NCBI GenBank assembly: GCA_002069885.1
Contig: MWCD01000041.1
Coordinates: forward strand, 1 to 33,964
DNA length: 33,964 nucleotides
Reading direction: 5' to 3'
Origin: a bacterium ADurb.Bin236
GTDB taxonomy: Bacteria > UBP15 > UBA6099
The number at the start of each line of letters is the position of its first letter. Position 1 is the stretch's first letter. The translations under genes were made by a program, and so were the position numbers. Under the pieces are notes generated by a model. It saw only the letters and a program-made list of their open reading frames with translations, ran no database searches and was not told the DNA's origin. Positions 16,189 through 24,734 of the stretch are shown here, one piece after another.

Positions 16189-16308
16189 ATCATATTTACG
16201 AATACATGGAATAAAATTTCTTCGGCGCGGACTTGAAGCTTTTTTGAAAGTTTCCTATGGGTATCTGTTACAAAATTCCCTTTAACAATGACTATGGCCG
16301 CGCCTATA

Positions 16309-18735
16309 TCAACACGCTTGTGTTCGCGCTATGGCGTCCATGGCGACGGAGACTATTTTTGCGATGTCGAAAGGTTTCTGGACGTAATCGAGCGCGCCGT
16401 TGTTGAGCATTTCCGAGGCGTCCCCTTCGACGCTGTAGCCGGAGCAGATGACAATTTTCGCGCCGGGGTCAATCTCCTTGAGCGCGGCGAAGATTTCCTT
16501 GCCGCCCATCTCGGGCAGAAGCATATCGAGAAGAACGATGTCTATGAGGCGGAAATTGTTTCTAAAGAAGTCCACCGCTTCCGCGCCGGAGAGAGCGGTC
16601 GCAACGTTGAAACCGGAGAATTCGAGCGCTTCTGATATCATCTGGACATATTCCTTGTCGTCGTCGATGATGAGCGCCGTGCCGCATGCATTCCGTTGAG
16701 CAGGCTCGGCCGGCTCCTTTTCCTGAGACTCGTATTTTGTATTGTCTACGGCGGGGAGATAAACGCTGAACTCAGCGCCCTCGCCTTTGCGCGCGCGGAC
16801 GTCGATGAAGCCTCCGTGCGCGACGACGATGCCATGCGCGACGGAGAGTCCTAGCCCCGACCCTTTTCCTCTTTCTTTTGTTGTGAAGAAAGGCTCGAAA
16901 AGCCGGTCGAAAATCGATTCATCGATTCCCTCGCCGGAATCCTTGACGGAGATCACAGAAAACGCTCCTGCCGCCACGCCGCGCGCGGACGCCGTCTCTT
17001 CGTCGATAAGCGTTCCCCGCGTTTTCAACGTAAGTTTTCCGCCGTCAGGCATCGCGTCGCAGCCGTTCAGGCAGATGTTTAGAACGGCTTGGACAATCTG
17101 GTTGGCGTCAACATTCACAATCTTGGCGGTTTCGTCGGCTTCGACCACGACGGATATTTTTGACGGGGCCACGCTTTCCAGCATGTCCGCCACCTCGTTT
17201 ACGATTTCCTCCGGGCGCGCCGTTCTGACATTGAGTTTTTCCTTGCGGGCGAACGCGAGCAGCTTCATTGACAGTTCTTTTGCCCTCATACAGGACTTAT
17301 GGATGCGTTTGAGTTTTTCCCATTCCGGGGAATCCGGCGTCGCTGATTTAAGGAGCATTTCGGCTGTTCCGCTGATAGTGGCGACGATGTTGTTGAAGTC
17401 ATGGGCGACGCCGCCTGCCAGCCGCCCGATAGCCTCCATCTTCTGCGACTGAAGAAGCTGTTGCTCGATTCGCTGTTTCTCCTCCTCCATTTTCTTCAGG
17501 TCGGACACGTCCATCATCGCGCTGAGAGCGCCGATGACGCTTCCCGAGGAGTCCGTGATCGGGCTGGCGTTGCATAGGACGAATATAGTTTCTCCAGTTT
17601 TTCTTTTAAGCGCGAGCGGGCGGTTGCGAATCCTTTCGCCCGCGTGGAGCGCGGAGGGTTCTTCAGCGACATCCGTCATACTTATCAGAGACAGCTCTTC
17701 AATTGGATAACCGAGCAGGTCCAGTCCCGCTCGGTTCGCGTCAATGAACCTGTTTTCAGCGTCGAACACGAATATGGCGGCGACAGACTCGTCGAATATG
17801 CCTTTGTACTTTTCCCTGCTCACCCGCAGCTCCGCCTGAAGCCGTTTCTGGACGGCGATCTGGCGGCGGAGGACGAAGATAGCGGCGGCGGCGAACAGGA
17901 TGACCGCGCCCGCCGCTATGGCCACGTATATTGCGTACGCAGGCAGGGTTTTCTCCGCGGGTTTCTCCATCCAGCCAGCGAGAGCTCTGTAGTAAGGAGA
18001 GTCCGGCTCGCGGAACCACCTGCCGAGCCAGTTGTCAATCGTCTCAAGAATGTCGGCGTTGCGTCCCTGCCCGGTCGCGAAATGCAACGCCACGACATCG
18101 AAGATGATGGTCGTCTTCACAAGACCGTATTCGCGGTAAAAATAGTCGCCGAAGAACCTGTTCGTGAGGGCGGCGTCCGCCCGCCCGTCGGCGACCATCC
18201 TGAACGCTTCTTCCATCGACCTCGCGGGGACTACTTCTACATGATAGCCGAACCCCCCCACCATCTGCTCAAGCGCCTTCTGCTGTATGGAGCCTTCGAG
18301 CAGCGCCACCTTTCTGCCGTTAAGGTCGGACATCATGGCTATCGCCTTCGACGGGCTTGTGTACACCCGCGACCAGCTTTCGGCCACCGGCTTCTTGTGG
18401 AAATCGAACCTCTCGTCCCTCTCTATCGAGTACGCGACGTCCGGCATCAGATCGATGCGTCCATCCTCCAACCGCCTGAGGCAGTCCGCCCATTCGCACT
18501 GCTCGTACTTGATTGTCCAGCCTTCCCGCTTTCCTATCTCCTCGACAAGCTCAACGAAGAACCCCGCCGGCTTTCCGTCCTCTCCGGTGAATACCTTAGG
18601 CTTATTCTCGTATATGCCGACCCGGACTATCTTTTCTGCGAAGGCGCGCGAAGGAGCTGGCGCAACCGTCACGGCACATGCTAACATGGCCAGCGTCGCG
18701 CATATCACAAATGCGGCTCTGGAATCTTTTTTCAA
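16309..18735 (-). CDS. hybrid sensor histidine kinase with periplasmic solute-binding sensor domain
   Basis: An 808-residue membrane sensor. In order: signal peptide or first membrane segment (1-33); a family 3 extracellular solute-binding domain (about 37-255), presumably binding an amino acid-like ligand in the periplasm; a membrane helix (264-290); a PAS domain (308-415); a short coiled coil; the dimerisation domain with phospho-acceptor His445 in GGVAHDFNN; the ATPase domain with LNICLNGCDAM (552-562), DSGEGI and GKGSGLGLS; and a C-terminal receiver with IIDDDKEY (689-696) and phospho-acceptor Asp737 in LLDMLLPEMGG. No separate response regulator is adjacent, so the signal must leave through a phosphotransfer or regulator encoded elsewhere. 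GGGAG lies 11 bases before the ATG. The architecture is common; the ligand is unknown. Confidence 0.9.
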   Translation of the reverse strand: MKKDSRAAFVICATLAMLACAVTVAPAPSRAFAEKIVRVGIYENKPKVFTGEDGKPAGFFVELVEEIGKREGWTIKYEQCEWADCLRRLEDGRIDLMPDVAYSIERDERFDFHKKPVAESWSRVYTSPSKAIAMMSDLNGRKVALLEGSIQQKALEQMVGGFGYHVEVVPARSMEEAFRMVADGRADAALTNRFFGDYFYREYGLVKTTIIFDVVALHFATGQGRNADILETIDNWLGRWFREPDSPYYRALAGWMEKPAEKTLPAYAIYVAIAAGAVILFAAAAIFVLRRQIAVQKRLQAELRVSREKYKGIFDESVAAIFVFDAENRFIDANRAGLDLLGYPIEELSLISMTDVAEEPSALHAGERIRNRPLALKRKTGETIFVLCNASPITDSSGSVIGALSAMMDVSDLKKMEEEKQRIEQQLLQSQKMEAIGRLAGGVAHDFNNIVATISGTAEMLLKSATPDSPEWEKLKRIHKSCMRAKELSMKLLAFARKEKLNVRTARPEEIVNEVADMLESVAPSKISVVVEADETAKIVNVDANQIVQAVLNICLNGCDAMPDGGKLTLKTRGTLIDEETASARGVAAGAFSVISVKDSGEGIDESIFDRLFEPFFTTKERGKGSGLGLSVAHGIVVAHGGFIDVRARKGEGAEFSVYLPAVDNTKYESQEKEPAEPAQRNACGTALIIDDDKEYVQMISEALEFSGFNVATALSGAEAVDFFRNNFRLIDIVLLDMLLPEMGGKEIFAALKEIDPGAKIVICSGYSVEGDASEMLNNGALDYVQKPFDIAKIVSVAMDAIARTQAC

Positions 18736-18977
18736 CTCCCGGCCTCCCCCGGCGCCGAAACAAGTCGCGGCGTCTTAAGGAAAATAATAGCTCCTTATGT
18801 TCTACGAAGCTGTCGCTTTCGGGCTAACCCGCATTTTTCACCAATGCAGGCTAATTGCGGCGCACTCTGCAAAAGCGCTTATCAGGAATACATTGGCGTC
18901 CGCATAAATAGTAATATAACACGATTGTACTTTTTTTTGAACATTCGACTCTTTATCAACTTTAGTGTTTGCGATAT

Positions 18978-20267
18978 TTATTCGCTGATTTTTATAATCG
19001 CCGGCGCGCTTCCGGCGACTAGCGCCCTTTTCTTTTTCCAAATGATTTCTTTGTGCGAGGGCCTGAAATCAGCGTCGAGGAATGTTATCGGGCCGAGGGA
19101 AAGGATAGTCGCGCGGGAACCGGGGACTCCGACAGCTTCTAGCCGTACAGCTTCTATGTCTTCCGGGCTGCAACCCTCCGGCATAAGGACGCCGAGCCGC
19201 GCCTTGCCGGCCCCTTTGAAGCGCATCTCATCGACGCCTTGAGAAGCGGAGCGCCACTCCCCGCCGCCAGCCGCTTTCAGCGAAATCTCGATGCCGGGGC
19301 CTCCCGGAGGCACATCCGCTTCAATGTCAACAAGCGCGTACAGCCTCGGATCGTCTATCTTCATTCGCTCAGGGTCGGGAGTCGATTTCGTCAGTTTGCC
19401 CTCTCTTGTCAACTCCTCGAAAGCAACCCGGTTGATCCACGGCTCACGGTCAAGCATCCTTTCTCTAACACCGTCCGCATCGAATTCCACGGGGTAATTC
19501 ATGAAGACGAATGGCGAATCGCCGTCGTCGCAAACCATATTGTTGAAAGTGCACACGCGCAACACGGGATGCTCCCCGATTTTTCTGCCATTAAAAGGAA
19601 GCTCCTCATGGTTGGGACCTTGGAAAGTTTCCGACACGAGCCGCCCGTCGGCGTCGAAAGCGACTCTGTAAACATATTCGATGTCGACCGTGCGGCCGTA
19701 ACGCGCCATCAACTCGGCGGTCTTTGTTCCGCCGTCCTCGTTGGAGAATAAAACAGTATATTCGAGAGCGATGCCGGAGGCTGTCGCGCTTTCAACGGTC
19801 CACATCATGAGCGGCGCGTCGCTGCTCTCGTTGTCCTGTCTGCCGAGCAGGACGGGCGCGCGACTAATGCGCTCGTATCCATCGTCCCTCGGATACAATA
19901 TGCCCGCCGACACTGATTCCACAACGACCCTCCCCTCTTTTTTCGAAGGGTCCGCGACCGATACTGTGTGCCTGCCCGCGCCGACAGGTCCGAGGAATAC
20001 CTTATACTCCGCCGCCTCGCCGCCCCTGATAGGGATGAGGGACGCCCTCTTTTTGCCATTCAGCAATACTACTAGAGGCGGCCGCCACCTGCTTTTTGCC
20101 CACGTGTAGCCCGGGGCCGCCACTTTTACCGCCGCGTAAGCCTCTCCGGCCTCCACCGCGTCGAAAACTGCTTCAGGAAACATTCCAACTGTCGGATGCT
20201 CCTGCGCAGCCACCGCCGACACAAAAAGAACCGCCGCCGCGAAAACGCATATAAACCTTGTTTTCAT
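18978..20267 (-). CDS. exported protein of unknown function
   Basis: A 429-residue protein that I do not recognise. It has a signal peptide (MKTRFICVFAAAVLFVSAVA, cleavage expected after AVA near residue 21). The mature protein looks rich in beta strands: a first Ig-like part to about residue 110 (LVVLLNGKKRASLIPIRGGE, then GAGRHTVSVAD), a middle part with YTVLFSNEDGGTKTAELMAR and VDIEYVYRVAFDADGR, and a C-terminal part with ALVDIEADVPPGGPGIEISL and ARLGVLMPEGCSPEDIEAVR. The last part could be a carbohydrate-binding-like beta-sandwich (inference). The ATG at 20267 follows a G-rich stretch. A 30-codon ORF with a good ribosome binding site ends 11 bases upstream and may be co-transcribed. Confidence 0.65.
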   Translation of the reverse strand: MKTRFICVFAAAVLFVSAVAAQEHPTVGMFPEAVFDAVEAGEAYAAVKVAAPGYTWAKSRWRPPLVVLLNGKKRASLIPIRGGEAAEYKVFLGPVGAGRHTVSVADPSKKEGRVVVESVSAGILYPRDDGYERISRAPVLLGRQDNESSDAPLMMWTVESATASGIALEYTVLFSNEDGGTKTAELMARYGRTVDIEYVYRVAFDADGRLVSETFQGPNHEELPFNGRKIGEHPVLRVCTFNNMVCDDGDSPFVFMNYPVEFDADGVRERMLDREPWINRVAFEELTREGKLTKSTPDPERMKIDDPRLYALVDIEADVPPGGPGIEISLKAAGGGEWRSASQGVDEMRFKGAGKARLGVLMPEGCSPEDIEAVRLEAVGVPGSRATILSLGPITFLDADFRPSHKEIIWKKKRALVAGSAPAIIKISE

Positions 20268-20278
20268 ACGCCCCCCGG

Positions 20279-20371
20279 TCACATTTTACCTTCGCGCGCT
20301 CTCCGACGCAAAGGAATGCCGAAACCGTAGTCGCGCTGAACCCTGCGATAGATTTCATCCCGCCACTTCAT
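20279..20371 (-). CDS. candidate 30-residue basic small protein
   Basis: A short ORF upstream of the unknown exported protein. It begins MKWRDEIYRRVQRDYGFG, is strongly basic and ends 11 bases before the next ATG. AGAGGG sits about seven bases before its start codon. It could be a real small protein, a leader peptide coupling translation of the next gene, or chance. Confidence 0.35.
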   Translation of the reverse strand: MKWRDEIYRRVQRDYGFGIPLRRRAREGKM

Positions 20372-20477
20372 TTCATCCCTCTTATTTAGTACAATCCGGT
20401 TTAGCAAAAAGATAAGGCGGGACAGCAATAGCGTTGTTATAGATATTCGGGCCTGAGCAAGCTCTGCGGAAATCATC

Positions 20478-21842
20478 ATGGCGCGTGAGACGGAAAAACA
20501 AAGCGTTGCCATACTCGGCGGCGGAATCGCCGGGCTGTCCTGCGGCTATTTCCTAAAAAAAAGGAACATCCCGTTCACAATATATGAATCAGGCGGCGCA
20601 CACGGCGGCAACTGCTCGACTTTCGCCGTCGGAGACTTCCGTTACGATTCGGGCGCGCACAGGCTGCATGACAAAGATCCGGATGCCACAGCGGAAATAA
20701 AATCGCTGCTCGGCGAACGGCTGCGCAAAGTTTCCGCTCCCAGCCACATATATCACGAAGGAAGGATGATACTATTTCCGATATCTGCGCCGGACGCGTT
20801 TAAGAAACTCGGGGCGGCGTTATCGATGAGGATCGCCGCCGAGGCGCTGTTCGGCCGCGCCCTGAACCGCGGCGACGCCGCGGACTTCGAGAGCCGATCG
20901 CTTAAGCAATATGGAAAAACTCTCGCAAACCTCTTCCTTCTCAATTACTCTGAAAAACTCTGGGGCATCCCGTGTTCGCGCCTCAGCGCCGAGGCGTCCG
21001 GCGGACGGCTTAAGGGGATGAATTTAATAAACGTAGTTGCGGCGGCTCTGGGACTTCGGGGCGCAACAGAGCACATGGACGGAGATTTCTATTATCCTGA
21101 CGGCGGGATTTCGGCCATCTCTGAAGCGATGGCAGATTTCATCGGACGCAAGAATATTCACCTGAACTCAACAGTAACCGGCATCCACGCGGAAGCGGGC
21201 GAAATCGCGGAAATTGAAGTCAACGGAAAATCTGTGGAGGCCGCCGCAGGGGTGGTCTCGACTGTGCCATGCGACGAGTTTGTCAGGATGATGACTCCCG
21301 CGCCGCCGCCCGGAATCCGCGCCGCCGCAGATTCGCTCAAATTCAGAGATATGATTCTAGTCGCGCTGTTTCTGGACGTCGAATCGGTGTCCGGCTCGGC
21401 CACTATCTATTTTCCTGATTCGAAATATCCTTTCACGAGAGCCTGTGAGCCGAAAAACAGGTCGGAAGCAATGTCTCCTTCCGGAAAAACTTCTCTCGTA
21501 TTTGAAATCCCCTGCGCGGAGGGCGACGCAGCATGGAGCAGGAGCGACGATGAAATCGCGGATATAGTCGCCGAGTCGCTGTTGTCCACCAATCTCGCCC
21601 GAAAAGACAATATATTGTTTTGCGCCGTCCGCCGGATTAAACGCGCCTATCCGGTCATGGAGATAGGCTTCGAAAAACCTCTCCGCGTTGTGATGGATTA
21701 TCTAGGAGGGTTCAGAAACCTCAGGCTCGCCGGTAGAAACGCCGAGTTCCATTATTCGTGGATGCACGACATGATTGCGCGCGGAAAATCGATTGCCGGA
21801 GAGTTCCGGACAGAGCGCGACGGCGAGGTCGGCGGAGCCTAG
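20478..21842 (+). CDS. FAD-dependent amine-oxidase/UDP-galactopyranose mutase-like protein
   Basis: A 454-residue flavoprotein with the N-terminal dinucleotide-binding motif ILGGGIAGLSCGYFLKKR (about 12-29) and the following GGNCSTF and YDSGAHRLHD, features shared by the protoporphyrinogen oxidase / amine oxidase / UDP-galactopyranose mutase group. Later motifs are LLNYSEKLWGIP, YPDGGISAISEAM, VVSTVPCDEF and, at the end, NLRLAGRNAEFHYSWMHDMI, which binds the flavin in the family. The ATG at 20478 has only a weak ribosome binding site. A membrane glycosyltransferase gene follows after 58 bases; such flavoproteins often accompany cell-surface sugar genes, so a role in envelope glycan synthesis is likelier than haem synthesis (inference). 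Confidence 0.75.
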   Translation: MARETEKQSVAILGGGIAGLSCGYFLKKRNIPFTIYESGGAHGGNCSTFAVGDFRYDSGAHRLHDKDPDATAEIKSLLGERLRKVSAPSHIYHEGRMILFPISAPDAFKKLGAALSMRIAAEALFGRALNRGDAADFESRSLKQYGKTLANLFLLNYSEKLWGIPCSRLSAEASGGRLKGMNLINVVAAALGLRGATEHMDGDFYYPDGGISAISEAMADFIGRKNIHLNSTVTGIHAEAGEIAEIEVNGKSVEAAAGVVSTVPCDEFVRMMTPAPPPGIRAAADSLKFRDMILVALFLDVESVSGSATIYFPDSKYPFTRACEPKNRSEAMSPSGKTSLVFEIPCAEGDAAWSRSDDEIADIVAESLLSTNLARKDNILFCAVRRIKRAYPVMEIGFEKPLRVVMDYLGGFRNLRLAGRNAEFHYSWMHDMIARGKSIAGEFRTERDGEVGGA

Positions 21843-21900
21843 ACAAATCCGGGTTTTAGAACAACACTTTCTTTTAATCGCGCGGACACCGAGGAAGATT

Positions 21901-23709
21901 ATGAAAAAGAAAAAAGCAGGAAAAGACAAACAGCAGGAAAAAGCGAAGGCTGGCCCCGGCGGAAAAAACGAGCGGGAGAAAACAGTCGCAGGGTCTTCCG
22001 CCGAATCCGGCAAACCGACCCGGATATCGACAGACGTTATATGCGCTGTCGCTGCTGCGGCAGTCATAATCGCCCATTTCATCATCGTAGCGACGTGCTT
22101 CCGCCCGGCGACGTCCAACATGGACTCTCACGGCTATTACAAGCAAGCGCGCCTGATAGCGGAAAAGGGAAGGACATACGAAATCAAAGAGTCGCGCGCT
22201 CAGTATACCGGATACACTTGGAGAAACAGTTCGGAAGAAAGGTACGACAACTTGTGGCCGGTGGGATTTCCGGCGATTCTTGCTACCGTTCGCGCGGCGT
22301 TCGGACCGGAAGGGGCATATTGGGCGGATCCTGTGATGGCGGCGCTGGCGCTGGCGGCGTTCTACCTATTGTGCCGCGCGCTAATCGGGCCGGGATGGGC
22401 GCTCGCCGCGCTCGCGGTGTTCGTCCTCAACCCGCTCTTTAACCAGCATATTCAATACCGCTATTCGCATATCGCCGCGTTGTTGATGTTGATGGCGTCT
22501 ATGGCGTTTATAGAAGCCGGATGGAACAAGAAGAGGGCGTTTTTGTGGTTGTTCGCGGCGGGTTTTTTCGCGGGATACCTACCTTCGATAAGACTTCTGG
22601 AGTGTTTTCTAGGGCCGCCGCTCTTCCTATATGTGGCGGCGCGAGCGTTGAAAGAAAAACCGTTCTGGAAAAAGCCCGCAGCGTTCGCCGCCGGCGCGGC
22701 GGTCCCAATCGCCGCGTTCTGTGTCTGGAATCATTTAACATACGGAGCGTTCTGGCGCACGGGTTACTCCGTCTTCGAATATGGCGAGATGGGAATCTTT
22801 TCAATTGAATACCTTGCGCTGTATTCTCTTTCGTACATTCAGAAACTGTTGGGCGAAGGCGGAGGGTTCGCGCTGTCTCTCGGAGCGCTCGGCATAGTCT
22901 GGCTGTGTTCGCGAAGGGAAACGTGGCTGACAGGGGCGCTGCTGGCCGCGCTTGCGATCCCTTTCACGCTGGTGCAGATGTCGTTCACCATTCACCCGAA
23001 TCCGGGAGCCACGCGGTATTTTCTTTCCATGATGCCCCTTTTCACGCTGGCTGCCGTGTGGATGCTGAAAGATTTGTCCGGCGGAAAAGCGGCTATGGGG
23101 GCACTGCTCGCGGCAACCCTCATCGCCCTGTCCGCTTTATGGGGCGTCCCGCAGGCGAAGTATTCGCTGAACACGCTTAAAACCCGGCAGAACGCTCTGT
23201 CCGGCATCGCGGACATGCTCGAACAGAATGTGCCGCGCGGCTCGGTAGTCGTCGCCGACGAGGTTGTCGCTCAGCATCTCGATGTTCTGGGCTACTGGAA
23301 AGTGGCGGAAGCCACTCTTCTGGTGGAAGACAGGGAGCGGCGCTACGGCAACATGCCGCAGAATTATAAAATTGCCGCTTTCGCTTCCGACCTGCGCGAA
23401 TGGGCCGGAGACGGCGGAAGGATATTCTGGGTCGGTAAAGACGCCGTCGAGCGCAGGATCGGCCCCTTCCTCGGCGGAGGCTCTCGTCTCGAACCGGTCG
23501 CGGATATCACATTCGAAAAGAATCCATATCTGATAGATAGCGATTTTGCGCTCAGGACAAGAAACCGCACATCGCCGAATCTGCCGCCTATCCTTAAACG
23601 GGGTTGTTTCAACTTTGATTTGGGAGCGCAGGGCAGATTGGACATGGCGTTCGCCTCTCTGCTCGACGGTTCTCCGGTCAACCTCTATGAGATAACCGGT
23701 TTGCGTTGA
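21901..23709 (+). CDS. GT39/PMT-like integral membrane glycosyltransferase
   Basis: A 602-residue membrane protein with a basic, low-complexity cytoplasmic start (about 45 residues rich in Lys, Gly and Glu), then a first membrane helix, then a loop with the acidic MDSHGYYKQARLIAE near residue 80-95, which fits the catalytic Asp-containing first loop of ArnT/PMT-type (GT-C) glycosyltransferases. About ten more hydrophobic helices follow, and a soluble C-terminal part of about 120 residues. GT-C enzymes use polyprenyl-phosphate sugars and glycosylate lipids or proteins on the outer face. The ATG at 21901 has GAGGA upstream; an open frame further upstream overlaps the previous gene and is not needed. 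Probably co-transcribed with the flavoprotein gene. Confidence 0.75.
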   Translation: MKKKKAGKDKQQEKAKAGPGGKNEREKTVAGSSAESGKPTRISTDVICAVAAAAVIIAHFIIVATCFRPATSNMDSHGYYKQARLIAEKGRTYEIKESRAQYTGYTWRNSSEERYDNLWPVGFPAILATVRAAFGPEGAYWADPVMAALALAAFYLLCRALIGPGWALAALAVFVLNPLFNQHIQYRYSHIAALLMLMASMAFIEAGWNKKRAFLWLFAAGFFAGYLPSIRLLECFLGPPLFLYVAARALKEKPFWKKPAAFAAGAAVPIAAFCVWNHLTYGAFWRTGYSVFEYGEMGIFSIEYLALYSLSYIQKLLGEGGGFALSLGALGIVWLCSRRETWLTGALLAALAIPFTLVQMSFTIHPNPGATRYFLSMMPLFTLAAVWMLKDLSGGKAAMGALLAATLIALSALWGVPQAKYSLNTLKTRQNALSGIADMLEQNVPRGSVVVADEVVAQHLDVLGYWKVAEATLLVEDRERRYGNMPQNYKIAAFASDLREWAGDGGRIFWVGKDAVERRIGPFLGGGSRLEPVADITFEKNPYLIDSDFALRTRNRTSPNLPPILKRGCFNFDLGAQGRLDMAFASLLDGSPVNLYEITGLR

Positions 23710-23737
23710 CCGCCCGATCGGAAACGAATTCTAACGG

Positions 23738-24724
23738 CTAACCCGTGTTATAAACATTTTCTTTTTCTCTGATTATTTTAGCTAGAGCGGAAGGGTCGAT
23801 GCCGCGTCCGGTGACGATGACGGCGACGCGTTTGCCGGCGACGCCGGGGATGCCGCCGAGCAGCGCCGCCACGCCCGCCGCTCCGCCTCCTTCAACCGCG
23901 ATGCCATGTCTTTTGAGCATCATATAAACCGCGTCCGCCAGCGCGGCTTCTGAGACCGCGGCGGCCTCGTCCACAAGCGAGTCGAAAAGCTCGAACATAT
24001 CGTCTGCGATTATCTCGCCTGTGAGAGCGTCCGCCAGAGAGTCGCCGATGGGAGACTCCACGCGGCGTCCGGCTTTCTTGGATTCGACAAAAGGAGCAGA
24101 GGTTTCAGGTTGAACGCCGATAACGCGTATGTTCGGGTTGAGATCTTTTGCGGCGACGGCGCACCCGCACGCCAGCCCGCCCCCTCCGACGGGAACGACT
24201 ATGACGTCCACTCCCCCCGTCTGCTCCATCAGTTCCAGCGCAACCGTCCCCTGCCCCGCCATCACCGCTGTGTCATAGAACGGGTGGATGAACACCCGCC
24301 CGCTCTCCCTCTCAAACTTATGCGCCCGTCTCTCCGCGTCGTCGTAGTCCGCGCCTTCGAGCCGTATCCCGGCCCCGAACCTGCCCACGCTCTCCGCTTT
24401 TATCTTCGGCGTGTTCACAGGCATGAACACCACCGCGTCCACTCCGGAGAGCGACGCGCAGTAAGCCACCGCCTGCCCGTGATTGCCTGCGGACGCGGTG
24501 ACCACTCCCCGGCGTTTTTCCTCTTCTGTCAACAGAGACATCCGGTTGAACGCGCCTCGGAGCTTGAACGAGCCTACAGGCTCCAGCAGGTTTTCGAGTT
24601 TGAGAAAGACTTGCGCGCCCGACGCCTCGCCGAGCGCCGCCGACCGGACTACGGGCGTCTGAGGCGCCACCGCCGACACACATCGCCGCGCTTCGTCGAT
24701 TTGTTCATATTTAAGGTCGATCAT
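23738..24724 (-). CDS. threonine/serine ammonia-lyase (PLP, no ACT domain)
   Basis: A 328-residue fold-type II PLP enzyme. Seen: LENLLEPVGSFKLRGAFN with the PLP lysine at residue 54, TASAGNHGQAVAYCA, VPVGGGGLACGCAVAAK (phosphate-binding glycines) and VEGGGAAGVAALL. It matches threonine/serine dehydratases that give 2-oxobutyrate or pyruvate and ammonia. The length and lack of a C-terminal ACT domain fit the catabolic or bifunctional type rather than biosynthetic IlvA; serine racemase and hydroxyaspartate ammonia-lyase have the same motifs and cannot be excluded. It begins 10 bases after pyrC ends and is therefore probably the last gene of the pyr operon. Confidence 0.88.
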   Translation of the reverse strand: MIDLKYEQIDEARRCVSAVAPQTPVVRSAALGEASGAQVFLKLENLLEPVGSFKLRGAFNRMSLLTEEEKRRGVVTASAGNHGQAVAYCASLSGVDAVVFMPVNTPKIKAESVGRFGAGIRLEGADYDDAERRAHKFERESGRVFIHPFYDTAVMAGQGTVALELMEQTGGVDVIVVPVGGGGLACGCAVAAKDLNPNIRVIGVQPETSAPFVESKKAGRRVESPIGDSLADALTGEIIADDMFELFDSLVDEAAAVSEAALADAVYMMLKRHGIAVEGGGAAGVAALLGGIPGVAGKRVAVIVTGRGIDPSALAKIIREKENVYNTG

Positions 24725-24734
24725 TCGCCCCCGG

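Noticed and set aside
17644-18684. A 346-codon open frame on the plus strand opposite the sensor kinase
   Set aside because: It is Arg/His-rich and a mirror of the kinase coding sequence; the kinase motifs on the minus strand are decisive.
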